A DNA stretch of 64,000 bases from Mycolicibacterium flavescens (GTDB lineage: Bacteria; Actinomycetota; Actinomycetes; Mycobacteriales; Mycobacteriaceae): assembly GCA_900637135.1 (NCBI GenBank), contig LR134353.1:5022001-5086000 (forward strand). The letters are read 5' to 3'. The notes under the pieces are model-generated. The model worked only from the letters and a program-made list of their open reading frames with translations. It ran no database searches and was not told where the DNA came from. This document shows positions 1 to 7,853 of the stretch, in pieces. The position numbers and the translations under genes were made by a program. Positions within the stretch are counted from its first letter, which is position 1; each line of letters begins with the position of its first letter.

Positions 1-381
1 CCGCTGATCATCCAGAACACCCACCGCTACTTCTTCTACATCGCCGTGCTCATCTCGCTGATCAACACCTACGACGCGATCGCGGCGTTCCACTCGCCCT
101 CGGGTTTCGGATTCGGCTTGGGCAACGTGATTCTCGTCGGCAACGTGATCCTGCTGTGGACGTACACGGTGTCGTGCCACTCCTGCCGTCACGTCGCCGG
201 CGGCCGCCTCAAGCACTTCTCCAAACATCCTGTGCGGTACTGGATGTGGACCCAGATCAGCAGGCTCAACGTGCGCCACAAGCAGTATGCGTGGATCACC
301 CTCGGCACGCTGATGCTGACCGACTTCTACATCATGTTGGTGGCCAGCGGTGCCATCTCCGACCTGAGATTCATTGGCTGA
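1..381 (+). CDS. sdhC: Succinate dehydrogenase 1 membrane anchor subunit (3' part)
   Basis: The frame is open from base 1, so the true start lies before the window; about 126 residues are visible. The visible part has hydrophobic helices around residues 12-60 and 96-120 of the fragment. A Cys/His cluster, CHSCRH, is encoded at 175-192. The gene sits directly before sdhA and sdhB, the order of Rv0249c-Rv0248c-Rv0247c, so this is the membrane subunit that passes electrons from succinate to menaquinone. M. smegmatis Sdh1 is reported to hold a Rieske-type FeS centre in this subunit, and the Cys/His cluster is a plausible ligand set; that link is inference. The ORF ends 33 nt before sdhA. Confidence 0.85.
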   Translation, partial: PLIIQNTHRYFFYIAVLISLINTYDAIAAFHSPSGFGFGLGNVILVGNVILLWTYTVSCHSCRHVAGGRLKHFSKHPVRYWMWTQISRLNVRHKQYAWITLGTLMLTDFYIMLVASGAISDLRFIG

Positions 382-414
382 GCGCCTAATTCAATCGGTA
401 GTGAGGTTTTCTTA

Positions 415-2331
415 ATGGCGGAACTGGAACGGCACTCCTACGACGTCGTCGTGATCGGCGCCGGCGGTGCGGGTTTACGCGCGGTCATCGAGGCGCGCGA
501 ACGCGGCCTGAAGGTCGCGGTGATCACGAAGTCGTTGTTCGGCAAGGCCCATACGGTGATGGCCGAGGGCGGCTGCGCCGCGGCGATGGGCAACGCGAAC
601 CCGAAGGACAACTGGCAGGTCCACTTCAAGGACACCATGCGCGGCGGGAAGTTCCTCAACAACTGGCGCATGGCCGAGTTGCACGCCAAGGAAGCCCCGG
701 ATCGGGTGTGGGAGCTGGAGACCTACGGCGCGCTCTTCGACCGCACCAAGGACGGAAAGATCAGCCAGCGCAACTTCGGTGGGCACACCTATCCGCGGCT
801 GGCGCACGTCGGTGACCGCACCGGCCTGGAGATCATCCGCACCCTGCAGCAGAAGATCGTTTCCTTGCAGCAGGAAGACAAAGAGGAGTTCGGCGACTAC
901 GAGGCGCGCATTCGGGTCTTCCACGAGTGCACGGTCACCGACCTCATCAAGGACGGCGATCGGATCGCGGGCGCGTTCGGCTACTACCGCGAAGGCGGCA
1001 ACTTCGTCCTGTTCGAGACGCCGGCCGTGGTGTTGGCGACCGGTGGAATCGGCAAGTCCTACAAGGTGACGTCGAACTCATGGGAGTACACCGGCGACGG
1101 CCACGCGCTGGCACTGCGGGCGGGCGCGACTCTGATCAACATGGAGTTCGTCCAGTTCCACCCCACCGGCATGGTCTGGCCGCCCAGCGTCAAGGGCATC
1201 CTCGTCACCGAGGGTGTGCGCGGCGACGGCGGAGTGCTGAAGAACTCCGATGGCAAGCGCTTCATGTTCGACTACATCCCGGCGGTGTTCAAAGGCCAGT
1301 ACGCCGAGAGCATGGAGGAAGCCGACCAGTGGCTCAAGGACAACGACTCCGCGCGGCGCACCCCTGACCTGCTGCCCCGCGACGAGGTGGCCCGTGCGAT
1401 CAACTCCGAGGTGAAGGCCGAGCGCGGCACCCCGCACGGCGGCGTCTACCTCGACATCGCGTCGCGGCTGCCGGCCGAGGAGATCAAGCGGCGGCTGCCG
1501 TCGATGTACCACCAGTTCATGGAGCTGGCCGAGGTCGACATCACCAAAGAGCCCATGGAAGTCGGGCCGACGTGCCACTACGTCATGGGCGGCATCGAGG
1601 TCGACCCGGACACGGGTGCGGCCAAGACGCCGGGACTGTTCGCCGCGGGTGAGTGTTCGGGCGGCATGCACGGCTCGAACCGGCTGGGTGGCAACTCGCT
1701 GTCGGACCTGTTGGTGTTCGGCAGGCGCGCCGGCATGGGCGCGGCCGACTACGTGCGCGCGCTCGGTGAGCGCCCGACGGTATCCGACGCGGCGGTCGAG
1801 GAATCGACCAAGTTGGCGCTGCATCCGTTCGAGGGCCCGTCCAACGGCGACAACGCCGAGAACCCGTACACCCTGCAGCTGGACCTGCAGGACACGATGA
1901 ACAGCCTGGTCGGCATCATCCGTAAATCCGACGAGATCACCGAGGCCATCGACAAGCTCAAGGAGCTGCGCGAGCGGTACAAGCGGGTTCGGGTCGAGGG
2001 TGGCCGACATTTCAACCCGGGTTGGCACCTGGCCATCGACCTGCGCAACATGATCCTGGTCAGCGAGTGCATCGCCAAGGCCGCGCTGGAGCGCACCGAA
2101 AGCCGCGGCGGGCACACCCGCGACGACTATCCGTCGATGGAATCCGAGTGGCGCAAGACGCTGCTGGTGTGCCGCGCCGAAGGTGAGACCGTGGTTCCCG
2201 ACATCGACATCACCAGGCAGGACCAGGTGCCGATGCGCGACGACCTGCTGGAGCTGATCGACATCGAAGAGTTGGAGAAGTACTTCACCCCCGAAGAACT
2301 CGCCAACCACTCGTCTAGGAGAGACGCATGA
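415..2331 (+). CDS. sdhA: Succinate dehydrogenase 1 flavoprotein subunit
   Basis: 638 residues, normal for the family (Rv0248c is close to this length). The N-terminus carries the FAD-binding GAGGAG motif at about residues 16-21. The AHT motif near residue 46 contains the histidine expected to carry covalent FAD. The HGSNRLGGNSL segment near residue 420 contains the substrate-binding His and Arg. It oxidises succinate to fumarate on the cytoplasmic side of the membrane and passes electrons to SdhB. The stop codon overlaps the sdhB start by 4 nt (ATGA), so translation is probably coupled. It is the middle gene of the operon. Confidence 0.95.
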   Translation: MAELERHSYDVVVIGAGGAGLRAVIEARERGLKVAVITKSLFGKAHTVMAEGGCAAAMGNANPKDNWQVHFKDTMRGGKFLNNWRMAELHAKEAPDRVWELETYGALFDRTKDGKISQRNFGGHTYPRLAHVGDRTGLEIIRTLQQKIVSLQQEDKEEFGDYEARIRVFHECTVTDLIKDGDRIAGAFGYYREGGNFVLFETPAVVLATGGIGKSYKVTSNSWEYTGDGHALALRAGATLINMEFVQFHPTGMVWPPSVKGILVTEGVRGDGGVLKNSDGKRFMFDYIPAVFKGQYAESMEEADQWLKDNDSARRTPDLLPRDEVARAINSEVKAERGTPHGGVYLDIASRLPAEEIKRRLPSMYHQFMELAEVDITKEPMEVGPTCHYVMGGIEVDPDTGAAKTPGLFAAGECSGGMHGSNRLGGNSLSDLLVFGRRAGMGAADYVRALGERPTVSDAAVEESTKLALHPFEGPSNGDNAENPYTLQLDLQDTMNSLVGIIRKSDEITEAIDKLKELRERYKRVRVEGGRHFNPGWHLAIDLRNMILVSECIAKAALERTESRGGHTRDDYPSMESEWRKTLLVCRAEGETVVPDIDITRQDQVPMRDDLLELIDIEELEKYFTPEELANHSSRRDA

Positions 2332-3080
2332 GCTACCAGGCAAAGATGCGAGTGTGGCGTGGCGACGACAACGCCGGCGCGCTGCAGGACTACTCGGTTG
2401 AGGTCAACGAGGGTGAGGTGGTGCTCGACATCATCCACCGGCTGCAGCAGACCCAGACCGGCGACCTGGCCGTGCGCTGGAACTGCAAGGCAGGCAAGTG
2501 CGGATCCTGCTCGGCGGAGATCAACGGCAGGCCCCGTCTGCTGTGTATGACGCGGATGTCGACCTTCGCCGAAAACGAGGTCATCACCGTGACTCCCCTG
2601 CGCACCTTTCCGGTGATCCGCGATCTGGTGACCGACGTGTCGTTCAACTATCAGAAGGCCAGGGAGATCCCGGCGTTCACGCCGCCGAAGGACCTGCAGC
2701 CCGGCGAATACCGAATGGCGCAGGAGGACGTCAACCGGTCACAGGAGTTCCGCAAGTGCATCGAGTGCTTCCTGTGCCAGAACGTCTGCCACGTGATCCG
2801 CGATCATGAGGAGAACAAAGAGGCGTTCGCCGGCCCGCGGTACCTGATGCGTCAGGCCGAACTCGACATGCATCCGCTCGACGTGCACGAGCGGCGCGCC
2901 GAGGATGCGCAGGAAGTGCACGGTCTGGGCTATTGCAACATCACCAAGTGCTGCACCGAGGTCTGCCCCGAACACATCAAGATCACCGACAATGCGCTGA
3001 TCCCGATGAAGGAGCGGGCCGCCGACCGCAAGTACGACCCGGTGGTGTGGCTCGGCGACAAGCTTTTCCGGCGACGGTAG
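2328..3080 (+). CDS. sdhB: Succinate dehydrogenase 1 iron-sulfur subunit
   Basis: 250 residues. The N-terminal plant-type ferredoxin domain has the CxxxxCGSC...C ligands of the [2Fe-2S] cluster at about residues 57-75. The C-terminal alpha-helical domain has CIECFLCQNVC, then CNITKCC and a later CP, which bind the [4Fe-4S] and [3Fe-4S] clusters. It links SdhA to the membrane anchor. The start overlaps the sdhA stop (ATGA). The last 20 nt of the gene are partly duplicated just downstream, and a strong hairpin closes the operon. Confidence 0.95.
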   Translation: MSYQAKMRVWRGDDNAGALQDYSVEVNEGEVVLDIIHRLQQTQTGDLAVRWNCKAGKCGSCSAEINGRPRLLCMTRMSTFAENEVITVTPLRTFPVIRDLVTDVSFNYQKAREIPAFTPPKDLQPGEYRMAQEDVNRSQEFRKCIECFLCQNVCHVIRDHEENKEAFAGPRYLMRQAELDMHPLDVHERRAEDAQEVHGLGYCNITKCCTEVCPEHIKITDNALIPMKERAADRKYDPVVWLGDKLFRRR

Positions 3081-3125
3081 GAGCCGGAACAAACAGCTTG
3101 AGCCGGCGACGGTAGAGCCGGGAAC
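3061..3125 (+). repeat. Imperfect direct repeat of the sdhB 3' end
   Basis: Positions 3061-3090, which include the sdhB stop, are repeated almost unchanged at 3095-3125. Both copies contain CCGGCGACGGTAG followed by AGCC and GGAAC, with a period of about 34 nt. The second copy is not translated as part of sdhB. It looks like a small tandem duplication. Confidence 0.7.
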
Positions 3126-3132
3126 TTCACTG

Positions 3133-3173
3133 ACGGGTTGATCGCATGCACGAGGTACTTGCGATCAACCCGT
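3133..3173 (+). terminator. Hairpin after the sdh operon
   Basis: A perfect 14-bp stem is formed by 3133-3146 and 3160-3173 (arm ACGGGTTGATCGCA) with a 13-nt loop. There is no run of T after it, which is usual for mycobacterial hairpin terminators. It lies 53 nt after the sdhB stop, so it most likely ends the sdh transcript. Confidence 0.65.
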
Positions 3174-3211
3174 TAAGGCTCTCCGCCGTGCAGCGGGGCG
3201 ACGGCAGGCCG

Positions 3212-3243
3212 TTGACGGGCACGATTCCGCAGGTACCCTGCGG
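3212..3243 (+). promoter_or_regulatory. SigA-like promoter with a palindrome over the -10
   Basis: TTGACG (3212-3217) is followed after 16 nt by TACCCT (3234-3239), a good -35/-10 pair for mycobacterial SigA. The perfect palindrome CCGCAGGTACCCTGCGG (7-bp arms, 3227-3243) covers the -10, the usual place for a repressor site. The predicted transcript starts near 3246, about 30 nt before the small gene at 3276. Confidence 0.5.
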
Positions 3244-3275
3244 GTAGCGGCCAATCAACGACGAAAGGTTGCATC

Positions 3276-3437
3276 GTGGCACTTCGACACCCGCATAGCA
3301 TCAACGACATTCGCACCGCGATCCGCGAGCTCAGCACCCGCGCGGTCCTCGCCCGCAAGGAAGGCCGAGCCGCCGACGCGGACGAGCTGGAGCGACGGGT
3401 GGCCGGGTATCGCGAGGAGCTCAGCGCGCGGCCCTGA
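3276..3437 (+). CDS. Small helical protein, 53 residues, unknown function
   Basis: GTG start with AAAGG (3264-3268) 7 nt upstream. The ORF encodes 53 residues, rich in Arg, Glu and Ala, with a pattern that predicts one or two amphipathic helices and no membrane segment. A convincing promoter with an overlapping palindrome precedes it, which supports a real and regulated gene. It stands alone between the sdh hairpin and the convergent flavin reductase gene. I do not recognise a family. It could be a small DNA- or protein-binding factor, but nothing in the sequence shows which. Confidence 0.5.
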   Translation: MALRHPHSINDIRTAIRELSTRAVLARKEGRAADADELERRVAGYREELSARP

Positions 3438-3490
3438 TCCGACGGCTTTGGTGCATCACCGATCGCTGAGCGACCGGTAGCGCACCCAGA

Positions 3491-3979
3491 TCAGCCGTTG
3501 CCGAGGCGGCGGAACGTACTGCGGTGGAACACGATCGGCGCGACGTCGGCATGCACGGTGATGTCGCAGACCCGAAGGATCACGATCGTGTGATCGCCGG
3601 CGGGGACGAGTTGCTCGATCACGCTTTCCAGCCATACCGCGGTGCCGTCGATGAAGACCGCGCCGGATTCTCGCGACACGGTGTGCAGGCCGGCGAAACG
3701 ATCACCGGTCTTGGCGGCCAGCGTCCGCGCGGCTTCGTCGTGTGCTTCGCCGAGCACACTGATCCCCAGTGACGGGACTTCCTTGAGCCTGGGCCACGTC
3801 TCGGAGGTGTTCTGGACGCAGAACGACACCAGCGGCGGGTCGAGCGAGACCGGAACGAAGGTGCTCGCGGCCAGTCCGATACGGGTGCCTTCCATCTCCG
3901 CGGCGATCGCGATGACACCGGACGGGAAGTGCCCGAACGCTTCGCGAAGTGTCGCCGGGCTCAGATCAGTTGCGCTCAT
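3491..3979 (-). CDS. Flavin reductase-like FMN-binding protein (Rv0245 type)
   Basis: 162 residues from the ATG at 3979, the same length as Rv0245. The sequence shows the split-barrel flavin reductase pattern: an FPSGV segment near residue 18, then GLAASTF and PPLVSFC typical of FMN-binding reductases that feed two-component monooxygenases. Longer in-frame starts exist upstream but would add a low-complexity Arg-rich leader, so the start at 3979 is preferred. It is transcribed away from the GAP-family gene, with 182 nt between them. The substrate and the partner oxygenase are unknown. Confidence 0.85.
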   Translation of the reverse strand: MSATDLSPATLREAFGHFPSGVIAIAAEMEGTRIGLAASTFVPVSLDPPLVSFCVQNTSETWPRLKEVPSLGISVLGEAHDEAARTLAAKTGDRFAGLHTVSRESGAVFIDGTAVWLESVIEQLVPAGDHTIVILRVCDITVHADVAPIVFHRSTFRRLGNG

Positions 3980-4161
3980 ATCCCGTCCATCTTCACACGC
4001 GACCGCACGCGGCGGCCACGTCCGGCCCGCTGACCGGACCGCGATACGTCGTGGACGCGGCACCTGGTGACGGTCGGAATCGGCGTGACGGCAACCGGTA
4101 ACGTGACGCCCATGCTCGAGCCGCCAGCGGATGACCGGTAGGTCGGGGAATCGACGAACAT

Positions 4162-4836
4162 ATGTGGATACCGCTCCTCTTGATGGCACTTGCGGTCAGT
4201 CTGGAGCCGTTCCGCGTCGGCATGACGGTCGTGATGCTCAATCGCCCACGGCCTGCACTCCACTTACTCGCGTTTATCATCGGCGGTTTCGTCATGGGCA
4301 TCTCAGTCGGCGCCATCGTGCTGTTCGTGCTGCGCCCACCGCTTGCCTCCGGAAATTCGACGCTTCCATGGGTGCAGATCGTTGTGGGCGCGGTCGTTCT
4401 GATCAACGCTGCGTTGGTGTACACGGGGATCGTTGGACGTTCCGGTGGCATCGCGTCCCCCGGCCCCCTGACTCGGATGTCGGCGCACCTTGCGGCACGG
4501 GCTCGACGACTGCTGGACAGCCGGTCGCTGTGGACAGCGGGCGTCGCGGGCCTCGGCATCGCCCTGCCGTCGGTCGATTACCTGGCAGCGCTGGCACTTA
4601 TCGTCGCCTCCGGAACTGCGGCGACAATCCAGTTCGGTGCACTAATCCTGTTCAACGTGGTGGCATTCGCGCTCGTAGAGATTCCGCTGCTGTGCTACCT
4701 GGTGGCCCCGGACCGCACGCGCGCGACACTGTCCGCGCTCTACGACTGGGTGCGGGAGCAAGGCCGACGCGGAGTCTCTCTGCTGTTGGTGGCCGTGGGA
4801 GGCGTGCTGCTTGCTGTAGGCTTCGCCGGCCTGTAA
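4162..4836 (+). CDS. GAP-family integral membrane protein
   Basis: 224 residues with about six hydrophobic helices spread over the whole length, starting with MWIPLLLMALAVSLEPF. This matches the GAP/Sap (SfLAP-like) family, whose founder in M. smegmatis is needed to move glycopeptidolipids to the cell surface. A gap-like gene next to the fadD23-mmpL10-papA3-pks genes is known from other mycobacteria. That places it as a likely helper in surface display of the cluster's glycolipid; this role is inferred. It converges with the PE-PPE hydrolase gene, with 12 nt between the stops. Confidence 0.75.
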   Translation: MWIPLLLMALAVSLEPFRVGMTVVMLNRPRPALHLLAFIIGGFVMGISVGAIVLFVLRPPLASGNSTLPWVQIVVGAVVLINAALVYTGIVGRSGGIASPGPLTRMSAHLAARARRLLDSRSLWTAGVAGLGIALPSVDYLAALALIVASGTAATIQFGALILFNVVAFALVEIPLLCYLVAPDRTRATLSALYDWVREQGRRGVSLLLVAVGGVLLAVGFAGL

Positions 4837-4848
4837 CGGGGGCAGCGG

Positions 4849-6045
4849 CTAAGGGGCGTTCTTCAAGACGTATTGCATCCCGGCCAGCATCTGCGAGAGC
4901 GGATCAGCGGCGCCGCCAAAGGCGGCCTGGGTCGCAGGCGCCGTGACGGCCGCAGGGTCGTAACCGTTACCCGGAGCCACGGTGATGGGCGCGGTCAGCG
5001 GATTGTCGGCTCGCGAGTATCCCGCATCCACGTAAGGCTGCAGCACCGCATCGAGCTTGAGCAGCGTCTCTTCGGGGACCCCGACGTATTTGAACGGCAG
5101 AACCAACGGAAGGTGCTCCTCGGGGATGAAGTAGGTGGTTGTCTTCGCGCCCCGTGAGTTGACAGTCGTTCGGATGTTCTGCGGCGGCACCATGCTCGGT
5201 TTGGTGAACGCCACCGAGGTGTGACCGGACGCGAGGCCAGCAAGCGCATTGATGATTGACATCCAGTTGTCCGGCCGGTCCGGCCAGTCGGCGATGCTGT
5301 CATACGCGGTGACGAACTGATAGGTGTCGTACTGGCTCTCCACGGGCGGCGGGACCCGATAGTCGAGGAACGGCGTCAGGGTCCCCACCGGGAACGAACG
5401 CGTCAGAAAGCTCTCACCGAACGCGTGCCGCGCCACCGGGTCGCCGTACATCGCGAAGCTCAACTGATCCGGGGGCGGGGCGGCAGGGTCGTACGCGAGT
5501 CGCGCCTGGACCTCATTGAGCACCATTGCGCCCTCGGATAACCCAAGGACTGTGCCGGGCCCGCCCTCCCGGATCGCATTGATGACGTTCGGCGCTCCTA
5601 CGTCGACCGATTCCGCGACGCTGGGGCCGTCAAGACCCGCTCCGGGCATGATTTCGTCGTCAAGTCGACCGATGCCCGGGAACAGTCGTTCCAGGGTGTG
5701 ACCCTGCACCTGTCCGGAGGGATAGTCGACGATCTGACGGTCCAGTCCCGGAAACCAGTCCGCGCCGGTACGCATGATGTATTCGTCATAGGGGATGCCC
5801 AGTACGCGGGCGCCGCCAAGGGCGTAACCCTTCCCTGGGGTTCCCTTAGGCAGGGGAACGTTCGCCGGGTTGTCAGGTGTAGGCGGTACGAACGGCGGTT
5901 CGTCGGCTATAGCGATGCCGATTCCGAAACAACCTGTCGTGCCGATCGTGGCGAGCGTGACGCCGAGTGCGAGAAGTCGTTTCATGGCTTTCTGATACGC
6001 CTCCGCCCTATTCGGCTTCAGTGCGATGCACCTTACTCCAGTCAT
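4849..6045 (-). CDS. Secreted PE-PPE-domain serine hydrolase of the TPP locus
   Basis: 398 residues from the ATG at 6045, which has a GAGGAAG ribosome site overlapping the fadD23 stop. A hydrophobic stretch at about residues 24-46, followed by an acidic and Pro-rich segment, looks like a signal sequence. An alternative Met at 5985 would give a more usual signal peptide. The body is an alpha/beta-hydrolase of the PE-PPE type with the nucleophile motif GLSEG (Ser170). In M. smegmatis and M. abscessus the equivalent 'PE' protein acts outside the cell membrane and transfers polyphleoyl chains to finish trehalose polyphleates. Last gene of the papA3-mmpL10-fadD23 operon. Confidence 0.85.
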   Translation of the reverse strand: MTGVRCIALKPNRAEAYQKAMKRLLALGVTLATIGTTGCFGIGIAIADEPPFVPPTPDNPANVPLPKGTPGKGYALGGARVLGIPYDEYIMRTGADWFPGLDRQIVDYPSGQVQGHTLERLFPGIGRLDDEIMPGAGLDGPSVAESVDVGAPNVINAIREGGPGTVLGLSEGAMVLNEVQARLAYDPAAPPPDQLSFAMYGDPVARHAFGESFLTRSFPVGTLTPFLDYRVPPPVESQYDTYQFVTAYDSIADWPDRPDNWMSIINALAGLASGHTSVAFTKPSMVPPQNIRTTVNSRGAKTTTYFIPEEHLPLVLPFKYVGVPEETLLKLDAVLQPYVDAGYSRADNPLTAPITVAPGNGYDPAAVTAPATQAAFGGAADPLSQMLAGMQYVLKNAP

Positions 6046-6053
6046 CGGCTTCC

Positions 6054-7793
6054 TCAGGCGTCCAATCGATGGAATTCATTGCGTCGATACTGCTCGGCGC
6101 ACGCAGAGCGACGGATCTTGCCGCTCGTCGTCGTAGGAATGTCCCCGGGAGCCACCAAGACGAGGTCTGCCACGCTGAGACCGTGCGTATTCGATATTGC
6201 GGCAGTGACATCGCTCTTGACGGCGTTCAGCGAGCGCTTCGCCGTATCGTCGAGCTCACCCGGGGTCTTGACCTCGACGACGGTGACGAGTTTTTCGGTA
6301 CTGCCCAAGGGAACCGATATCGCCGCGGCGCGACCGCGAGTGATCTCTTGAATTGTCGCTTCAATATCCTCGGGGTAATAGTTGCGACCACGGATGATTA
6401 GCAGATCCTTGATGCGGCCGACGATGAACAACTCGCCCTCGTAGGCGAAGCCGAGGTCTCCAGTGCGCAGCCATGGTCCGTCCGGCGTGCCAGGTGATGG
6501 GTCGACAAGGGTTGCGCCGAAGCAGCTCTGCTCCCCAACCGATTTGCGCCAGTAGCCCTCGGCGACGTTTTCTCCGTGAACCCAGATCTCCCCGACCACG
6601 TCCGCCGCACACTCCTGGTGCGTCTGGACGTCGACGATCCGTATCGACGGGGATTGGGGCATCCGATACTTCACCAGCCCCGTCCCTTCCCCGGATCCGC
6701 AGGGTTGAACGCGGCCAACACCCAGCGCCTCCGCGTCGAAGTGAGCCGCGGGCGACGATTCACTCCACGTGCCCGTCGCGACGAAGACCGTCGCCTCGGC
6801 CAACCCGTACGCAGGGCGCATCATGTGGTCGCGGAAATTGAAATGCGCGAATCGATCGACGAAGCGATGCAAGGTCGCCGGTTCCACCCGTTCCGCGCCG
6901 CTGATGATGCCCACCACCCCGCCAAGGTCGAGTCCATTCAAATCTTCGTCAGACGTCTTGCGCGCGGCTAGGTCGAAGGCGAAGTTGGGTGCCGATGACC
7001 ACGCGTGCGGGTTTTCGGCCAGCGCACGCATCCATCGGGCCGGTCTTTCCAGGAACGCAACGGGGCTCATCAGCGCAGCGCGACGACCGCACAAAATCGG
7101 GGCACAGACTCCCAACACCAGACCCATGTCGTGGTAGAACGGCAGCCACGACACGAGCGTGGCGTCCTGTGGGAGTGGAGAGTCCGCAAAAAAGCTCTTC
7201 ATCAGCTGCTCGAAATTCACGGTGAGATTGCGATGCGAAACCATGACTCCCGTCGGTAGCCGGGTCGAGCCCGAGCTGTACTGCAAATACGCAACGGAGG
7301 GCCACTCGTCCGGCGCAACACTTACGTCGTTCTCGGCTTCGATGTTCAGTGCATCGATCTCGATGATCTGCGGTGCGGCCTTCTCGCGAGCCGCATTCAC
7401 GAAATCGCGGACGTGGTCTCCAGACGCTGAAGTCGTGAGGACGACCGACGGCTCAGTGTCGGCAAGTACCGCTCTAACTCTCTCGTGACCGGAACCGGGG
7501 TGCGGCAAGGGGAGCGGCACCGCCATCAGTCCAGCCTGCATGGACCCCAGGAATGCCAGGATGTACTCGAGACTCTGCGGGGCCAGGATCACGGCCCTGT
7601 CGCCGGGCGAGCCATGGCGCCGAATTTCGTGTGCCACGTTCGTTGTTCGTCGTGCCAGTTGCGACCAAGTGACACTCTGGGCAACCGCCGAGGCGTCGAT
7701 GTAATCAGTGAACGTGAATGCGATTTCATCGGGTCGCAGGCTGGCTCGTCCGTGCAGCATCGACAGAATCGATGACTGGGTCGTGGTAGTCAC
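6054..7793 (-). CDS. fadD23: Fatty acyl-AMP ligase, FadD23-like
   Basis: 579 residues, GTG start with an AGGA site. It is an ANL-superfamily enzyme: P-loop YSSGSTRLPTG at about residues 163-173, the RPAYGLAEATV segment, WLRTGDLGF, and a C-terminal SGKIRR lysine. The overall pattern (WLPFYHDMGLVLG, SAPNFAFDLAARK) is that of fatty acyl-AMP ligases, not acyl-CoA synthetases. It makes acyl-adenylate and should load the starter chain onto the polyketide synthase encoded at 12529. It is third in the operon, 60 nt after mmpL10 and 8 nt before the PE-PPE hydrolase. The paralogue name follows the TPP literature. Confidence 0.9.
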   Translation of the reverse strand: MTTTTQSSILSMLHGRASLRPDEIAFTFTDYIDASAVAQSVTWSQLARRTTNVAHEIRRHGSPGDRAVILAPQSLEYILAFLGSMQAGLMAVPLPLPHPGSGHERVRAVLADTEPSVVLTTSASGDHVRDFVNAAREKAAPQIIEIDALNIEAENDVSVAPDEWPSVAYLQYSSGSTRLPTGVMVSHRNLTVNFEQLMKSFFADSPLPQDATLVSWLPFYHDMGLVLGVCAPILCGRRAALMSPVAFLERPARWMRALAENPHAWSSAPNFAFDLAARKTSDEDLNGLDLGGVVGIISGAERVEPATLHRFVDRFAHFNFRDHMMRPAYGLAEATVFVATGTWSESSPAAHFDAEALGVGRVQPCGSGEGTGLVKYRMPQSPSIRIVDVQTHQECAADVVGEIWVHGENVAEGYWRKSVGEQSCFGATLVDPSPGTPDGPWLRTGDLGFAYEGELFIVGRIKDLLIIRGRNYYPEDIEATIQEITRGRAAAISVPLGSTEKLVTVVEVKTPGELDDTAKRSLNAVKSDVTAAISNTHGLSVADLVLVAPGDIPTTTSGKIRRSACAEQYRRNEFHRLDA

Positions 7794-7853
7794 AATCCTG
7801 GCTGCTCCGTTTGTTGTTTCAATATCTGACCTGTGGCGCTGGGCCAGCGTCTG

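Noticed and set aside
1078..2343. Long open frame on the minus strand over sdhA
   Set aside because: It is a GC-rich antisense shadow of sdhA, with Arg/His/Gly-rich composition and no recognisable domain.
4849..6045. Classical PE or PPE protein
   Set aside because: It lacks the N-terminal PE or PPE helical domains; only the hydrolase domain named PE-PPE is present.
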